NCBI RefSeq assembly: GCF_031180885.1
Contig: NZ_JAPSLK010000029.1
Location: 34,805-98,804, forward strand
From: Saccharothrix sp.
GTDB lineage: Bacteria; Actinomycetota; Actinomycetes; Mycobacteriales; Pseudonocardiaceae
Direction: 5' to 3'
Length of the DNA stretch: 64,000 bases
Each line of letters starts with the position of its first letter. Position 1 is the first letter of the stretch. The notes below the pieces were generated by a model, which was not told where the DNA came from, made no database searches, and was given only the letters and a program-made list of their open reading frames with translations. Positions 21,394 through 29,304 of the stretch are shown piece by piece. The translations under genes and the position numbers were made by a program.

Positions 21394-23307
21394 TCAGCCG
21401 GTGGCCTGGAGCCGGTGCGCGTGCCGCAGGATCCGGTTCAGCGCCGCGCGTTTGCCGGGGTGCAGCATGACCAGCGAACGGACCGCCCGCGTCCGGGCGA
21501 GCCACGTCTGCTTGGGCGCGAGGTGCCGGGTCAGCGCCCGCAGCCGCTTCTCCGACGCCGGTTTCACCCTGGCCTCGCCGACCAGGTCCTCCAGGCACTC
21601 GAAGGCCAGGTCGCTGGTCTCCGGGTCGGTCAGCGCGCGCACCGCCAACGTCGTGAGCTGCTCCGGGTGCGCGGTGAACAACTCCTCCGAGCGGAAGTAC
21701 GGGTAGTAGCCGGTGATCCACATCGCGAGCGGCAACGCGACGCGGGCGAGCTTGCGGTCACCCGTCCAGCGCAGGACGGTGTTCAGCACCACCTCCCGGT
21801 GCTCCTCCGCGTCCAGCAACGAAAGGACCACGGCCACCACCGTGTTCTGCGGGGTCAAGCGCGGTGAGCGGGCGATGACTTCCAAGCGCCGCAACGACTC
21901 GTCGAGCGGTCGGGTGGCGGACAGGGTGAGGCTGAACCACGCCGCGGTGGCCTGCCGGTAGGCGGTGCCGTCCACCCACGCGTCGACCGTTCGCGAGACG
22001 AGCTTGCCGTACCGCTCGTCCAGGCGCGCCGCCACGGCCGCGGCGAGCGTCTGGTGGGTCAGGGCGTTGCTGTTGGCCAGCCGGTCGAGCAGGTGCAGGG
22101 GTTCGTGCGCCGGGATCTCGGTGACGATCGTGATCAGCGCGCGCTGCACGGCCTCGCGGAAGCGGCGGGTCACCGACGGCGAGCACATCCACCGCCACAA
22201 CTCGCCCTGCGCCAACGGGTACTCCCGCGACAACCGGCGCAGCACGGCCCCCGCCCAGCCCTGGCGCGCGAAGTGGACCGTCTCCTCCCGCAGGCCGTGG
22301 TGCACGGGGTGGTCGCGCACGGTCGTGGTGGCGGAGACCGCGGCCAGCAGCCGGTTCTTCGACGTCGAGAACGGCGGGTGCGCGCGGAACTCGTCCTCCG
22401 GCACGTGCGTCTTGCGCAGCGCCTCGTCCAGTTCGACGGCGCACGCCACGACCTCGTCGTAGGGCTGGTGCTCCAGCACGGCGATCGCGAAGGACAGCGC
22501 CAACTCCAGGTCCGACAACCCGCCGAGGTGCCGTTCGACCGCCTGCTCCAGGTCCTCCCGCAACTCGGCGAGCGCCGCGTCCAGCGCCAACTCCCCGGCG
22601 CAGACCCGGATCGCGAGGTCCGCGGCGCGCACCGCCTTCTCCGGTGGCGCACCGGGTTCCAGCGCCAGGTCGTCCTTGAGCAGGACCAGCGGGCCGGCCG
22701 GGTCGTCTAGCCGGCGGCGGCCGATCTCGACGCGCGCCACGTCCTCGGCGGGCGGCGCGACCAGCCGGGCGACGTGGTTGCGGGCGGCGTCGGGCACCTG
22801 CGCCTCGGTGTCCACCACGATCACCAGGTGGCAGTTGTCGGTGGCCCGCACGAGCCGCGCGGTCTGCTCGAAGTCGAGTCCGCCGAAGTGGGTGTGGGCG
22901 GTCTCGCGGGCGTCCCACACGTACCCGGTGTCCGGGTCGAGGTCCTTGAAGGTGCCCAACGGCCGTTCCCGGCCGACCTCCACGACGTCCTTCGCCTCGA
23001 CGTCCACCAACAGCCTGCGAGCCGCGTACGACCGCCCACTGCCCGGCCCCGCCAGGACGACCACCCGCTGGGCGGTCAGGATCCGCGCGGCGTCCCCGAA
23101 CCCGCCGGGCAGCACGAAGTTGTCCCGCACGTCGTCCAGTTCCGCCCGGGTGGCCCGCAACACCGCGAGCCCCGACTCCCGCCCGACCCCGAAATGCACA
23201 CCGCCGTGGATGACACCGGCCTGCACACCTTTGAACGCGCCGCCCTCGACGGAGTTCTCGACGGGGATGAGGCGGAGTTCCTCGGGAACGTCGTCTTCGT
23301 CACTCAC
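21394..23307 (-). CDS. P-loop-like protein with N-terminal RHIM-like motif, unknown function
   Basis: 637 aa, soluble. Residues 18-40 contain NSVEGGAFKGVQAGVIHGGV then HF, resembling the amyloid signalling (RHIM-like, BASS-type) motifs found at the N-terminus of actinobacterial NLR-like and effector proteins. After it, RVVVLAGPGSGRSYAARRLL (~81-100) looks like a Walker A site but with Arg in place of the catalytic Lys. A following segment CHLVIVVDTEAQVP could be a Walker B strand. The C-terminal ~350 residues are helical and repeat-like. The layout suggests a signalling or cell-death regulator, which is inference. It is flanked by a small membrane protein gene upstream and an unknown gene downstream on the same strand. 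Confidence 0.8.
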   Translation of the reverse strand: MSDEDDVPEELRLIPVENSVEGGAFKGVQAGVIHGGVHFGVGRESGLAVLRATRAELDDVRDNFVLPGGFGDAARILTAQRVVVLAGPGSGRSYAARRLLVDVEAKDVVEVGRERPLGTFKDLDPDTGYVWDARETAHTHFGGLDFEQTARLVRATDNCHLVIVVDTEAQVPDAARNHVARLVAPPAEDVARVEIGRRRLDDPAGPLVLLKDDLALEPGAPPEKAVRAADLAIRVCAGELALDAALAELREDLEQAVERHLGGLSDLELALSFAIAVLEHQPYDEVVACAVELDEALRKTHVPEDEFRAHPPFSTSKNRLLAAVSATTTVRDHPVHHGLREETVHFARQGWAGAVLRRLSREYPLAQGELWRWMCSPSVTRRFREAVQRALITIVTEIPAHEPLHLLDRLANSNALTHQTLAAAVAARLDERYGKLVSRTVDAWVDGTAYRQATAAWFSLTLSATRPLDESLRRLEVIARSPRLTPQNTVVAVVLSLLDAEEHREVVLNTVLRWTGDRKLARVALPLAMWITGYYPYFRSEELFTAHPEQLTTLAVRALTDPETSDLAFECLEDLVGEARVKPASEKRLRALTRHLAPKQTWLARTRAVRSLVMLHPGKRAALNRILRHAHRLQATG

Positions 23308-23391
23308 ATCGGGAATCCTGGCGAGCCGCGGGCCGATGTTCTCCCCGGAATTGCGGTCTCACCCCGATCGTCGGCTATCCCCGCGAAGATG

Positions 23392-23811
23392 TCACCAAGC
23401 GCCGGTCTGCCCTTGCGCCATGTGCGGACCAGGACCAGGACCGGGGCCGGGGCCGGGACCCGGCGGCAGCGGTGGCCCAGCCGGCGGCCTGACGGGATTC
23501 GGCACCGGCGCGACCCGAACCCGGTCGAACTGCCCGATCGCGACGGCCGCACCGATCAACGCCACCCCGCCGATCGTGAGCCCGAGGTAGCTCAAGGTGT
23601 CGACCAACCCACCCGGCCCCGCGTAGGTGGCCCCTTCGGTCTTGCAGGACAGCCGCCCGGTCGCGCCGGTGCCTTCCTGCTTGCAGGACCACGTCGCCGT
23701 GATCGGCCCACCCGACACCCGGGCGTCCACGGCGATCATGATGATCCCCAGGGCAGCCGCACCGATGCCGAGGACGATCAGGGCGACTCGCACAATCCGG
23801 AGGAAGATCAC
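23392..23811 (-). CDS. Small membrane protein with proline/glycine-rich tail
   Basis: 139 aa, family not recognised. Hydrophobic helix 1 spans residues ~4-27 (VRVALIVLGIGAAALGIIMI). An extracytoplasmic-looking loop with two cysteines (SCKQEGTGATGRLSCK) follows, then helix 2 at ~73-95, then a cytoplasmic-looking tail of Pro-Gly repeats (PPGPGPGPGPGPGP). It is the first gene of the three-gene run 23,811 to 20,057, 84 bp from the next start. Two helices with a disulfide loop would fit a membrane effector or anchor, but nothing proves this. GTG start. Confidence 0.7.
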   Translation of the reverse strand: MIFLRIVRVALIVLGIGAAALGIIMIAVDARVSGGPITATWSCKQEGTGATGRLSCKTEGATYAGPGGLVDTLSYLGLTIGGVALIGAAVAIGQFDRVRVAPVPNPVRPPAGPPLPPGPGPGPGPGPGPHMAQGQTGAW

Positions 23812-23883
23812 ACCCGAACGTTAACGCTCACAGTCCCGGGCGTCTTCAATTTCGCGACATCTCGGGCACGTTCCCCACCCATC

Positions 23884-24000
23884 GCAACCACAGCCGGGGG
23901 TCCGGGGGCGAAGCCCGCCGGGCGGGGTCCGGTGGTTGCACCCCCGGGAAATACGAGGAGGCGAGATGTGTCCGCGCTTTCCGCGGACACATCTCGCCTC
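23884..24000. terminator. Two strong hairpins in the 23.8-24.2 kb intergenic region
   Basis: GCAACCAC (23884-23891) pairs with GTGGTTGC (23932-23939) around a G/C-rich interior. A second hairpin has a perfect 19-bp stem: 23958-23976 against 23982-24000 with loop CTTTC. They lie between the small 39-aa gene (minus, ending 24184) and the 139-aa gene (minus, starting 23811). No coding region is supported in 23,812-24,183; a 136-codon minus frame there reads straight through both hairpins and is not credible. Confidence 0.6.
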
Positions 24001-24183
24001 TCGCCGAGTGGATCCGACTACACAGCATGAGAACTCTCTTGTGGCCGTTCAGGGACCTGAGCTGCTGATCCCACCCGTGGGCTTCCGCCCCGCCCGACAC
24101 CTCACCGTCAGACGCCGGAGACGGTAATCGCGAGGGACGGGCGACCTGGGGTGAACCGCACGCCGCCCATCTCGGGTGACTCG

Positions 24184-24303
24184 TCACAGCACGGCGTTCA
24201 GCAGAACAGTGAGCAGGACCGACAACACCACGGAGATCACCAGCATCGTCAGGCATCCCGCGCGGCCACCCAAGAACTCGACCCGGGTGTTACCGAAGCG
24301 CAT
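24184..24303 (-). CDS. 39-aa single-helix membrane protein
   Basis: The ATG at 24303 has GGGAG about 7 nt upstream and the frame ends with TGA at 24184. The product begins MRFGNTRVEFLGGRAGC and continues with one clear transmembrane helix (LTMLVISVVLSVLLTVLLN). The FLGGRxGCLTM-helix pattern is what I know from short conserved actinobacterial membrane proteins of unknown role. It lies 33 bp after the WGxxGxxG gene on the same strand. It is below the size most gene callers keep. Confidence 0.75.
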   Translation of the reverse strand: MRFGNTRVEFLGGRAGCLTMLVISVVLSVLLTVLLNAVL

Positions 24304-24336
24304 GACCGACTCCCGCCCCTGCCGGCTCCACTCGGG

Positions 24337-24579
24337 TCAACGACCCTCAGTGCGATCGGTGACCTGGTTCCGCTTCCGTCCCGCCAGGCCTGCCAAACCC
24401 AGCAGACCGAGGAGGCCCAGCAAGCCCCAGTTGCCGCTGCTGTCGTCGTTGTCGTCCTGAGCTGTCACCACCACCGTGGCGCGCGGCGCAGCGTCGGCGG
24501 CGAGCGCCGAAGCCGCTGGAACCCCGGCGAGGGCTGCGCCGAGAACGAGTACGGCCATGAGCCGCTTCGCGGTGTCCAT
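24337..24579 (-). CDS. WGxxGxxG family surface protein
   Basis: 80 aa. A signal peptide (residues 1-~27, MAVLVLGAALAGVPAASALA) is followed by a short acidic linker (QDDNDDSSGN), then NWGLLGLLGLLGLAGLAGRK and a basic tail. The WGxxGxxGL-type hydrophobic segment before Arg/Lys resembles a sorting or anchoring signal of actinobacterial WGxxGxxG proteins; function is unknown. ATG at 24579 has AGGAGA 5 nt upstream, which excludes a longer reading starting at 24873. Upstream, 24,580-24,853 shows no other gene. Confidence 0.8.
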   Translation of the reverse strand: MDTAKRLMAVLVLGAALAGVPAASALAADAAPRATVVVTAQDDNDDSSGNWGLLGLLGLLGLAGLAGRKRNQVTDRTEGR

Positions 24580-24853
24580 GTCATCTCCTACGGGCGATCG
24601 TTGTTCGAAGTCCCTGGGTACCGTCGAAGAAGCCATCCATGTGCTGATCGGCGAAAACCCCCCATTCGAGTGCACCTCTAGGCACCTCGTACCTGTCGTG
24701 CCGCGCGTTGACCACATGGGAGGGCCGCTGTCCCGCACCTTGCGGGCGCCAACACGACTCCTGCGGTCCGGGGCGCGTGTCCATCGCGAGCCCTGGTCCC
24801 AGGGGTGTCGACGGCGATGGTCGGCACCACCGACCTCGACGCGGCGAATGCGA

Positions 24854-24887
24854 AAGAGCGGTACCCGGTTCACCGGGTACCGCTCTT
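24854..24887 (-). terminator. Intrinsic terminator of tRNA-Ala
   Basis: A perfect 15-bp stem (24854-24868 with 24873-24887, loop TTCA) lies 18 bp beyond the tRNA 3' end; on the minus strand it is followed by TTTCG. Position and shape fit a terminator for the tRNA transcript. Confidence 0.8.
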
Positions 24888-24905
24888 CTTGCGCTGTGTC
24901 ATTTG

Positions 24906-24978
24906 TGGAGCTGAGGGGAATCGAACCCCTGACCTACTCGATGCGAACGAGTCGCGCTACCAACTGCGCTACAGCCCC
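24906..24978 (-). tRNA. tRNA-Ala (anticodon CGC)
   Basis: On the minus strand a full cloverleaf is seen: acceptor GGGGCTG pairing with CAGCTCC (one G-U), D arm GCGCAGTTGGTAGCGC, anticodon stem ACTCG/CGAGT with loop TTCGCAT (anticodon CGC, reading GCG), and T arm AGGGGTTCGATTCCCCT. The discriminator is A; CCA is not encoded. Confidence 0.96.
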
Positions 24979-25051
24979 GTGTTCAGTTGTCCTGCTCGGT
25001 GGTGCGGCGAAAGCATATCAGGCGTCGGGGGGTGGTTCTGCCACCCCCCTC

Positions 25052-25717
25052 CTACTCGCCCACCGCCCGCCGGTACGGCAGCGTCTCCGGCCCGTCCAGC
25101 TCGACGAACACCGGGTCCTCGTCGTCGGCGTCCACCACGACCGTGCCGGGGCGGACGTGGTGCTCGAAGCGCGGCTGCGGGGCCAGGCCGTGCTCCTCCT
25201 CCACCTGCTCCTCGCGGTCCTCGACGACCGCCGGGCGCGGGGCCGGGCGGCGACGGGACTGGGCCAGGCGGGCCAGTCGGCGGGCGCGGATGTCCTCTTC
25301 GATGCGGACCTGGCGGCGCAGGTACACCAGGTAGCCGACCAGGGTCAGGTCGACGGCCGCGTGACCCCACCACGCCAGCGGGTACAGCACGCCCGCGACC
25401 ACGCCCGAGACCAGGGCGACCAGCAGCAACGTGCCGACGACCCGGCGCCGGAACGCGTACTTGGCCTGCGCCACGATCGCCGCGGTCTCCGGGTCGAAGC
25501 CGCCGCGGCCGGGCCGGTAGGGCCGGTGGGCGACCTCCTCGAACTCGTCGACCTCCGCGTCGGCGTAGTCGTCGTACTCGTCGAACTCGGCGTCGGGCAT
25601 GGCGTCGTACCCCTCCTCCATGCTGGTCCGCGCGTCGGCGCGCTTGCGCGCCACCATGGGGACGAGGACGACCAACCAGGCCACCACCAATCCCACGATG
25701 ATCAGCGAACTCGGCAT
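25052..25717 (-). CDS. sepX: Divisome protein SepX/GlpR
   Basis: 221-aa membrane protein of the actinobacterial SepX (GlpR) family, which in Streptomyces localises to division septa and supports FtsZ-ring stability. An N-terminal helix (SLIIVGLVVAWLVVLVPMV) is followed by an acidic stretch (DEYDDYADAEVDEFEE), RPYRPGRGGFDPE, a pair of central helices (~95-140), an Arg-rich segment and an acidic C-terminus. ATG at 25717 has GGAGG 8 nt upstream; the GTG at 25726 is less well placed. It lies downstream of galU-moeA-rimJ in the order known from Streptomyces and mycobacteria. Confidence 0.88.
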   Translation of the reverse strand: MPSSLIIVGLVVAWLVVLVPMVARKRADARTSMEEGYDAMPDAEFDEYDDYADAEVDEFEEVAHRPYRPGRGGFDPETAAIVAQAKYAFRRRVVGTLLLVALVSGVVAGVLYPLAWWGHAAVDLTLVGYLVYLRRQVRIEEDIRARRLARLAQSRRRPAPRPAVVEDREEQVEEEHGLAPQPRFEHHVRPGTVVVDADDEDPVFVELDGPETLPYRRAVGE

Positions 25718-25824
25718 CCCCGTCACCTCCCCCCGCCCACGCGGACTTCGTACGCCACGCTAGTCACAACAGTCACACCTGTGTCGGAGGCTCGCCGACC
25801 GGCGTGCGTACCAAAGTGTGGTGT

Positions 25825-25844
25825 ATCACCCACGTTCGGGTGAT
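25825..25844 (-). terminator. Hairpin after rimJ
   Basis: ATCACCC (25825-25831) and GGGTGAT (25838-25844) form a 7-bp stem with a 6-nt loop 26 bp downstream of the acetyltransferase stop, between it and sepX. It lacks a T tract, so it may be a weak terminator. Confidence 0.4.
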
Positions 25845-25869
25845 CCGAATGGGCCGCTCGGCCCGCCGA

Positions 25870-26532
25870 TCAGGCGGTTTGGGCGAACCCGGCCGCGACC
25901 AACCGGCGTACCAGACCTTCCGGCGAGGCTTCTTCCGCGGTCATCGCGAAGCACAGGTGGTCCCGCCAGTCGCCGGCCACGTCGAGGTAGCGCAGGAACA
26001 GGCCCTCCTCGCGGAACCCGGCCTTGGCGAGCACCCGCAGGCTCGCCTTGTTCTCCGGCCGCACGGTCGCCTCCAGCCGGTGCAGCCCAGCCTCGCCGAA
26101 GCAGTGGTCCACGACCAGCGCCAGCGCGGCCGTCGCCACGCCGCCGCGGGCCCGGTCGGCGGCGACCCAGTAGCCCACCCACGCCGACCGCAGCGACCCG
26201 CGCACGATGTTGCCCACGGTGATCTGCCCGGCCAGGTCACCGTCGACCGTGATCACGAACGGCAGCGCCTGGCCGCGCCGGGCCAGGGCCTTCAGGGACG
26301 ACCACTGCGCGGGCCACGACATGGCGGCGTTGCGCTCGGGCCAGCCGTCGACCGCGGTGGGTTCCCACTCCTCCAGGTAGGCCTGGTCGCGCATCCGGAT
26401 CCGCGACCAGGCCGAGGCGTCGAGCAGCTTGGGCGGGCGCAGCGCGACGACACCGGCCTCGACCCGCAGCGGACCGAGCCGCGCGGGCCAGCCGGGATGT
26501 CTGCCACCTTCCCACGCGAGACCCGCGCCCAT
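25870..26532 (-). CDS. rimJ: RimJ/RimL-type GNAT N-acetyltransferase
   Basis: 220-aa acetyl-CoA-dependent N-acetyltransferase of the ribosomal-protein-alanine acetyltransferase type. The acetyl-CoA site motif A is ARGGVATAALALVVDHCF (Q/RxxGxA form), followed by ATVRPENKASLRVLAKAGF, the usual motif B. It begins 10 bp after the moeA stop, giving a galU-moeA-rimJ operon. ATG at 26532 has GGAGG just upstream. Whether the substrate is S5 or another protein cannot be read from sequence. Confidence 0.9.
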   Translation of the reverse strand: MGAGLAWEGGRHPGWPARLGPLRVEAGVVALRPPKLLDASAWSRIRMRDQAYLEEWEPTAVDGWPERNAAMSWPAQWSSLKALARRGQALPFVITVDGDLAGQITVGNIVRGSLRSAWVGYWVAADRARGGVATAALALVVDHCFGEAGLHRLEATVRPENKASLRVLAKAGFREEGLFLRYLDVAGDWRDHLCFAMTAEEASPEGLVRRLVAAGFAQTA

Positions 26533-26542
26533 CCCCCTCCGT

Positions 26543-27766
26543 TCAGCTCTTCTGGGCCAGGAAGCTGACCAGCACTTCCTCGCCCGCCGCCACGTCCGTC
26601 ACGTCCTCGTCGACCATGATCAGGCAGTTCGCCTCGGCCAGCGACGCCAGCAGGTGCGAACCGGAGGTACCCAGCGGCTGCACGAGGTACTCGCCGTTGT
26701 CCGCGTCCCGCAGCAACTGGCCGCGCAGGAAACCGCGCCGCCCCTTGGTGGAGGTCAGCGGCGACAGCAGCCGCGCGCCGACCGCCCGCCGGTACGGGTT
26801 GCGCTTGCCCAGCGCGGCCCGGATCAGCGGACGGACCAGCACTTCGAAAACGACCAGCGCGCTCATCGGGTTCGCGGGCAGCAGGAACGTCGGCACCGCG
26901 TCCGGCCCGAGCCGGCCGAAGCCCTGCACCGAGCCGGGGTGCATGGCCACCCGCGTGCAGTCGACGTCGCCCAGTTCGGCCAGCGCGGCCCGGACCTCGT
27001 CGCCGACCACGCCGCCGACACCGCCCGCGATCACCACGATTTCGGACAGCAGCAGCCGGCCCTCCACGACCTCGCGCAGCTTGCGCGGGTCGACCGACAG
27101 GATGCCGACCCGGCTCACCTCGGCGCCCGCGTCCCGCGCGGCGGCGGCCAGCGCGTAGGAGTTGACGTCGTAGACCTGGCCCTGGCCGGGGGTGCGGTCG
27201 ACGTCGACCAGCTCCTCGCCGACGGAGATCACCGACACCCGCGGCCGGGGGTGGACCAGGACCTTGTTGCGCCCGACCGCGGCCAGCAGGCCGACCTGGG
27301 CCGCGCCGATGGACGCGCCGCGGCGGACGGCGACGTCACCGGTCTGCACGTCCTCGCCGGTGCGCCGCACGAACGCCGCGGACGGCACCGGCCGGTGGAC
27401 GGTCACCTTCGCCGCGTGCCCGTCGGTGTGCCCCAACGGCACCACGGCGTCGGCCAGCGTCGGCAGGGGCGCGCCGGTCGCGACCCGGACCGCCTGGCCC
27501 GGCTGCAACCGTCTGGGCTGGCGGGACCCGGCGGGGATCTCGCCGACCACCGGCAACTGGACCGGTTCGCTGCCGGCGGCCTGCACGTCCACGCTGCGCA
27601 CCGCGTAGCCGTCCACCGCCGCCTGGTCGAACCCGGGCAACGCGCGCTCCGCGACGACCTCCTCCGCGCAGAGCAGGCCCTGCGACTCGGAGATCGCCAC
27701 GCGCACCGGGGCGGGCCGCACGGCGGCGGCGATCACCCGGGCGAGCTGCTCTTCCACTGACCTCAT
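26543..27766 (-). CDS. moeA: Gephyrin-like molybdotransferase MoeA/Glp
   Basis: 407-aa enzyme that inserts molybdate into adenylated molybdopterin; in actinobacteria a Glp paralogue is also reported to act with SepX-type proteins in division. The N-terminal MoeA motif LPGFDQAAVDGYAVRS and domain IV are present, and the MPT-binding domain carries VISVGEEL (TGDEL equivalent) and the loop IAGGVGGVVGDE where active MoeA proteins usually have TGGxSxG[DE]; this replacement is notable. ATG at 27766 has GAGGG upstream and lies 14 bp after galU. Confidence 0.92.
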   Translation of the reverse strand: MRSVEEQLARVIAAAVRPAPVRVAISESQGLLCAEEVVAERALPGFDQAAVDGYAVRSVDVQAAGSEPVQLPVVGEIPAGSRQPRRLQPGQAVRVATGAPLPTLADAVVPLGHTDGHAAKVTVHRPVPSAAFVRRTGEDVQTGDVAVRRGASIGAAQVGLLAAVGRNKVLVHPRPRVSVISVGEELVDVDRTPGQGQVYDVNSYALAAAARDAGAEVSRVGILSVDPRKLREVVEGRLLLSEIVVIAGGVGGVVGDEVRAALAELGDVDCTRVAMHPGSVQGFGRLGPDAVPTFLLPANPMSALVVFEVLVRPLIRAALGKRNPYRRAVGARLLSPLTSTKGRRGFLRGQLLRDADNGEYLVQPLGTSGSHLLASLAEANCLIMVDEDVTDVAAGEEVLVSFLAQKS

Positions 27767-27780
27767 GTGCCGACCCTCGT

Positions 27781-28662
27781 TCAGGAGTTGCCGAGGCGTT
27801 CCCGCAACCACTCCCCCAGCTCGGGCCCGTAGTCCGGGTGCTCGAGTGCGAAGTCAACCGCAGCTTTGAGGAAACCGGCCGGATTGCCCAGGTCGTGTCG
27901 CCCACCCCGGTGGACCACGACGTGCACCGGGTGGCCCTCGTTGATCAGCAGGGCGATGGCGTCGGTGAGCTGGAGTTCGCCGCCGGCGCCGGGCGTGATC
28001 CGCTTGAGGGCGTCGAAGACGGCGCGGTCGAGCAGGTACCGGCCGGCCGCGGCGAAGGTGGACGGGGCGTCCTCGGGCTTGGGCTTCTCGACCATGCCGA
28101 CGACCCGCTTGACGTCGTCGTCGCCGGTGTCGCGGACGTCGAACACGCCGTAGGCGGAGATCTGGTCCTTGGGGATGTCGAAGGCGCACAGCACGCTGCC
28201 GCCGAACCGCTCGCGCGCCTCCGCCATGCGGGTGAGGACGCCCGTGGGCAGGACGAGGTCGTCGGGCAGGAGGACGGCGACGGCCTCGTCGTCGCCGGTC
28301 AGGTTGCCCTCGGCGCAGCCCACGGCGTGGCCCAGGCCCAGGGCCTTGTCCTGGATGGCGGTTTCGACCTTGATCAGGTTCGGCGCCCGGCGGACCTTCT
28401 CGACCAGTTCGGTCTTGCCGCGCGCTTCGAGCGTCTGCTCCAGTTCGGGCTGCGGCCGGAAGTACTCGGCCACGGCGTCCTTGCCGGGTGAGGTCACGAT
28501 CACGAGCTTGGTCGCCCCCGCCTGGGCCGCCTCGGTGGCGACGAGTTCGATCCCGGGGGTGTCGACGACCGGCAGCAACTCCTTGGGCACCGCCTTGGTG
28601 GTGGGGAGGAAGCGCGTGCCCAGTCCCGCCGCGGGCACGATTGCTGTCTGGAAGGCGCTCAT
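27781..28662 (-). CDS. galU: UTP-glucose-1-phosphate uridylyltransferase
   Basis: 293-aa nucleotidyltransferase making UDP-glucose for cell-wall glycans, trehalose and the Leloir pathway. Motifs: AAGLGTRFLPTTKAVPKELL near the N-terminus, GLGHAVGCAEG, LLPDDLV and VGMVEKPKPEDAPS. The start at 28662 gives MSAFQTAIVPAAG, the family N-terminus; the ribosome-binding site is weak. It heads the galU-moeA-rimJ operon and is divergent from the cyclo-ligase gene. Its product would feed the galT reaction encoded at 37.5 kb. Confidence 0.96.
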   Translation of the reverse strand: MSAFQTAIVPAAGLGTRFLPTTKAVPKELLPVVDTPGIELVATEAAQAGATKLVIVTSPGKDAVAEYFRPQPELEQTLEARGKTELVEKVRRAPNLIKVETAIQDKALGLGHAVGCAEGNLTGDDEAVAVLLPDDLVLPTGVLTRMAEARERFGGSVLCAFDIPKDQISAYGVFDVRDTGDDDVKRVVGMVEKPKPEDAPSTFAAAGRYLLDRAVFDALKRITPGAGGELQLTDAIALLINEGHPVHVVVHRGGRHDLGNPAGFLKAAVDFALEHPDYGPELGEWLRERLGNS

Positions 28663-28700
28663 GGAGAGCGAGCGTAACGGCGTGGTCAGGGGTGTTCGCG

Positions 28701-29264
28701 ATGACGTCCGATGAACGTAACCGGAAGACGACGGAGCGCACACGGCTGCTCGCGGCACGGCGGGTGGCGGAGCCGTCGTCGTTGTCGTCGGTCGTCTTGT
28801 CCGCCGTGGAGGCTTTCGGGATTGTGCCTGGTCAGACGGTGTGTGCTTACCTGGCGGTGGGGGGTGAGCCGGGGTCGGCGGAGATGCTCGACGTGCTGCG
28901 GTCGGCGGGGTACCGGGTGCTGCTGCCGATCGTGGTGGGGGCGGCGCCGCTGGACTGGGCGGAGTACGACGGGGTGTTGCGGCCGGGTCCGTACGGGCTG
29001 CGGGAGCCGGCGGGGGCGGTGTTGGGGCCTGCGGCGATCGGGTCGGCGGCGTTGGTGCTGGTCCCGGCGTTGGCGGTGGACCACCGCGGGGTCCGGTTGG
29101 GGCGCGGGGGCGGGCACTACGACCGGTCGTTGCCGCTGGCGCGGTGCCCGAAGGTGGCGGTGGTGCGGGAGTCCGAGTTCGTGCCTTCGCTGCCCGCCGA
29201 GCCGCACGACGTCCTGATGGACGCGGTGCTGACGCCGTCGGGCTTGGTGAAGCTGCCCCTCTGA
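28701..29264 (+). CDS. 5-formyltetrahydrofolate cyclo-ligase
   Basis: 187-aa ATP-dependent enzyme converting 5-formyl-THF to 5,10-methenyl-THF in one-carbon metabolism. The signature VDHRGVRLGRGGGHYDR includes the GxGxGxYDR-type phosphate loop; KTTERTRLLAARR is the normal N-terminus. ATG at 28701 has AGGGG about 9 nt upstream; an in-frame GTG at 28692 is possible. Divergent from galU with 38 bp between starts, as in Mycobacterium (Rv0992c/galU). Confidence 0.94.
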   Translation: MTSDERNRKTTERTRLLAARRVAEPSSLSSVVLSAVEAFGIVPGQTVCAYLAVGGEPGSAEMLDVLRSAGYRVLLPIVVGAAPLDWAEYDGVLRPGPYGLREPAGAVLGPAAIGSAALVLVPALAVDHRGVRLGRGGGHYDRSLPLARCPKVAVVRESEFVPSLPAEPHDVLMDAVLTPSGLVKLPL

Positions 29265-29304
29265 AGCTCTGTGGCGTTGACCTTGTGCAGTCGGCTCTGT
29301 GACG

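Noticed and set aside
23846..24256. 136-codon minus-strand frame in the 23.8-24.2 kb region
   Set aside because: It passes through two strong hairpins, overlaps the better supported 39-aa gene and has no coding character.
24337..24579. LPXTG sortase substrate
   Set aside because: There is no LPxTG motif; the WGxxGxxG segment plus basic tail fits another small surface-protein family.
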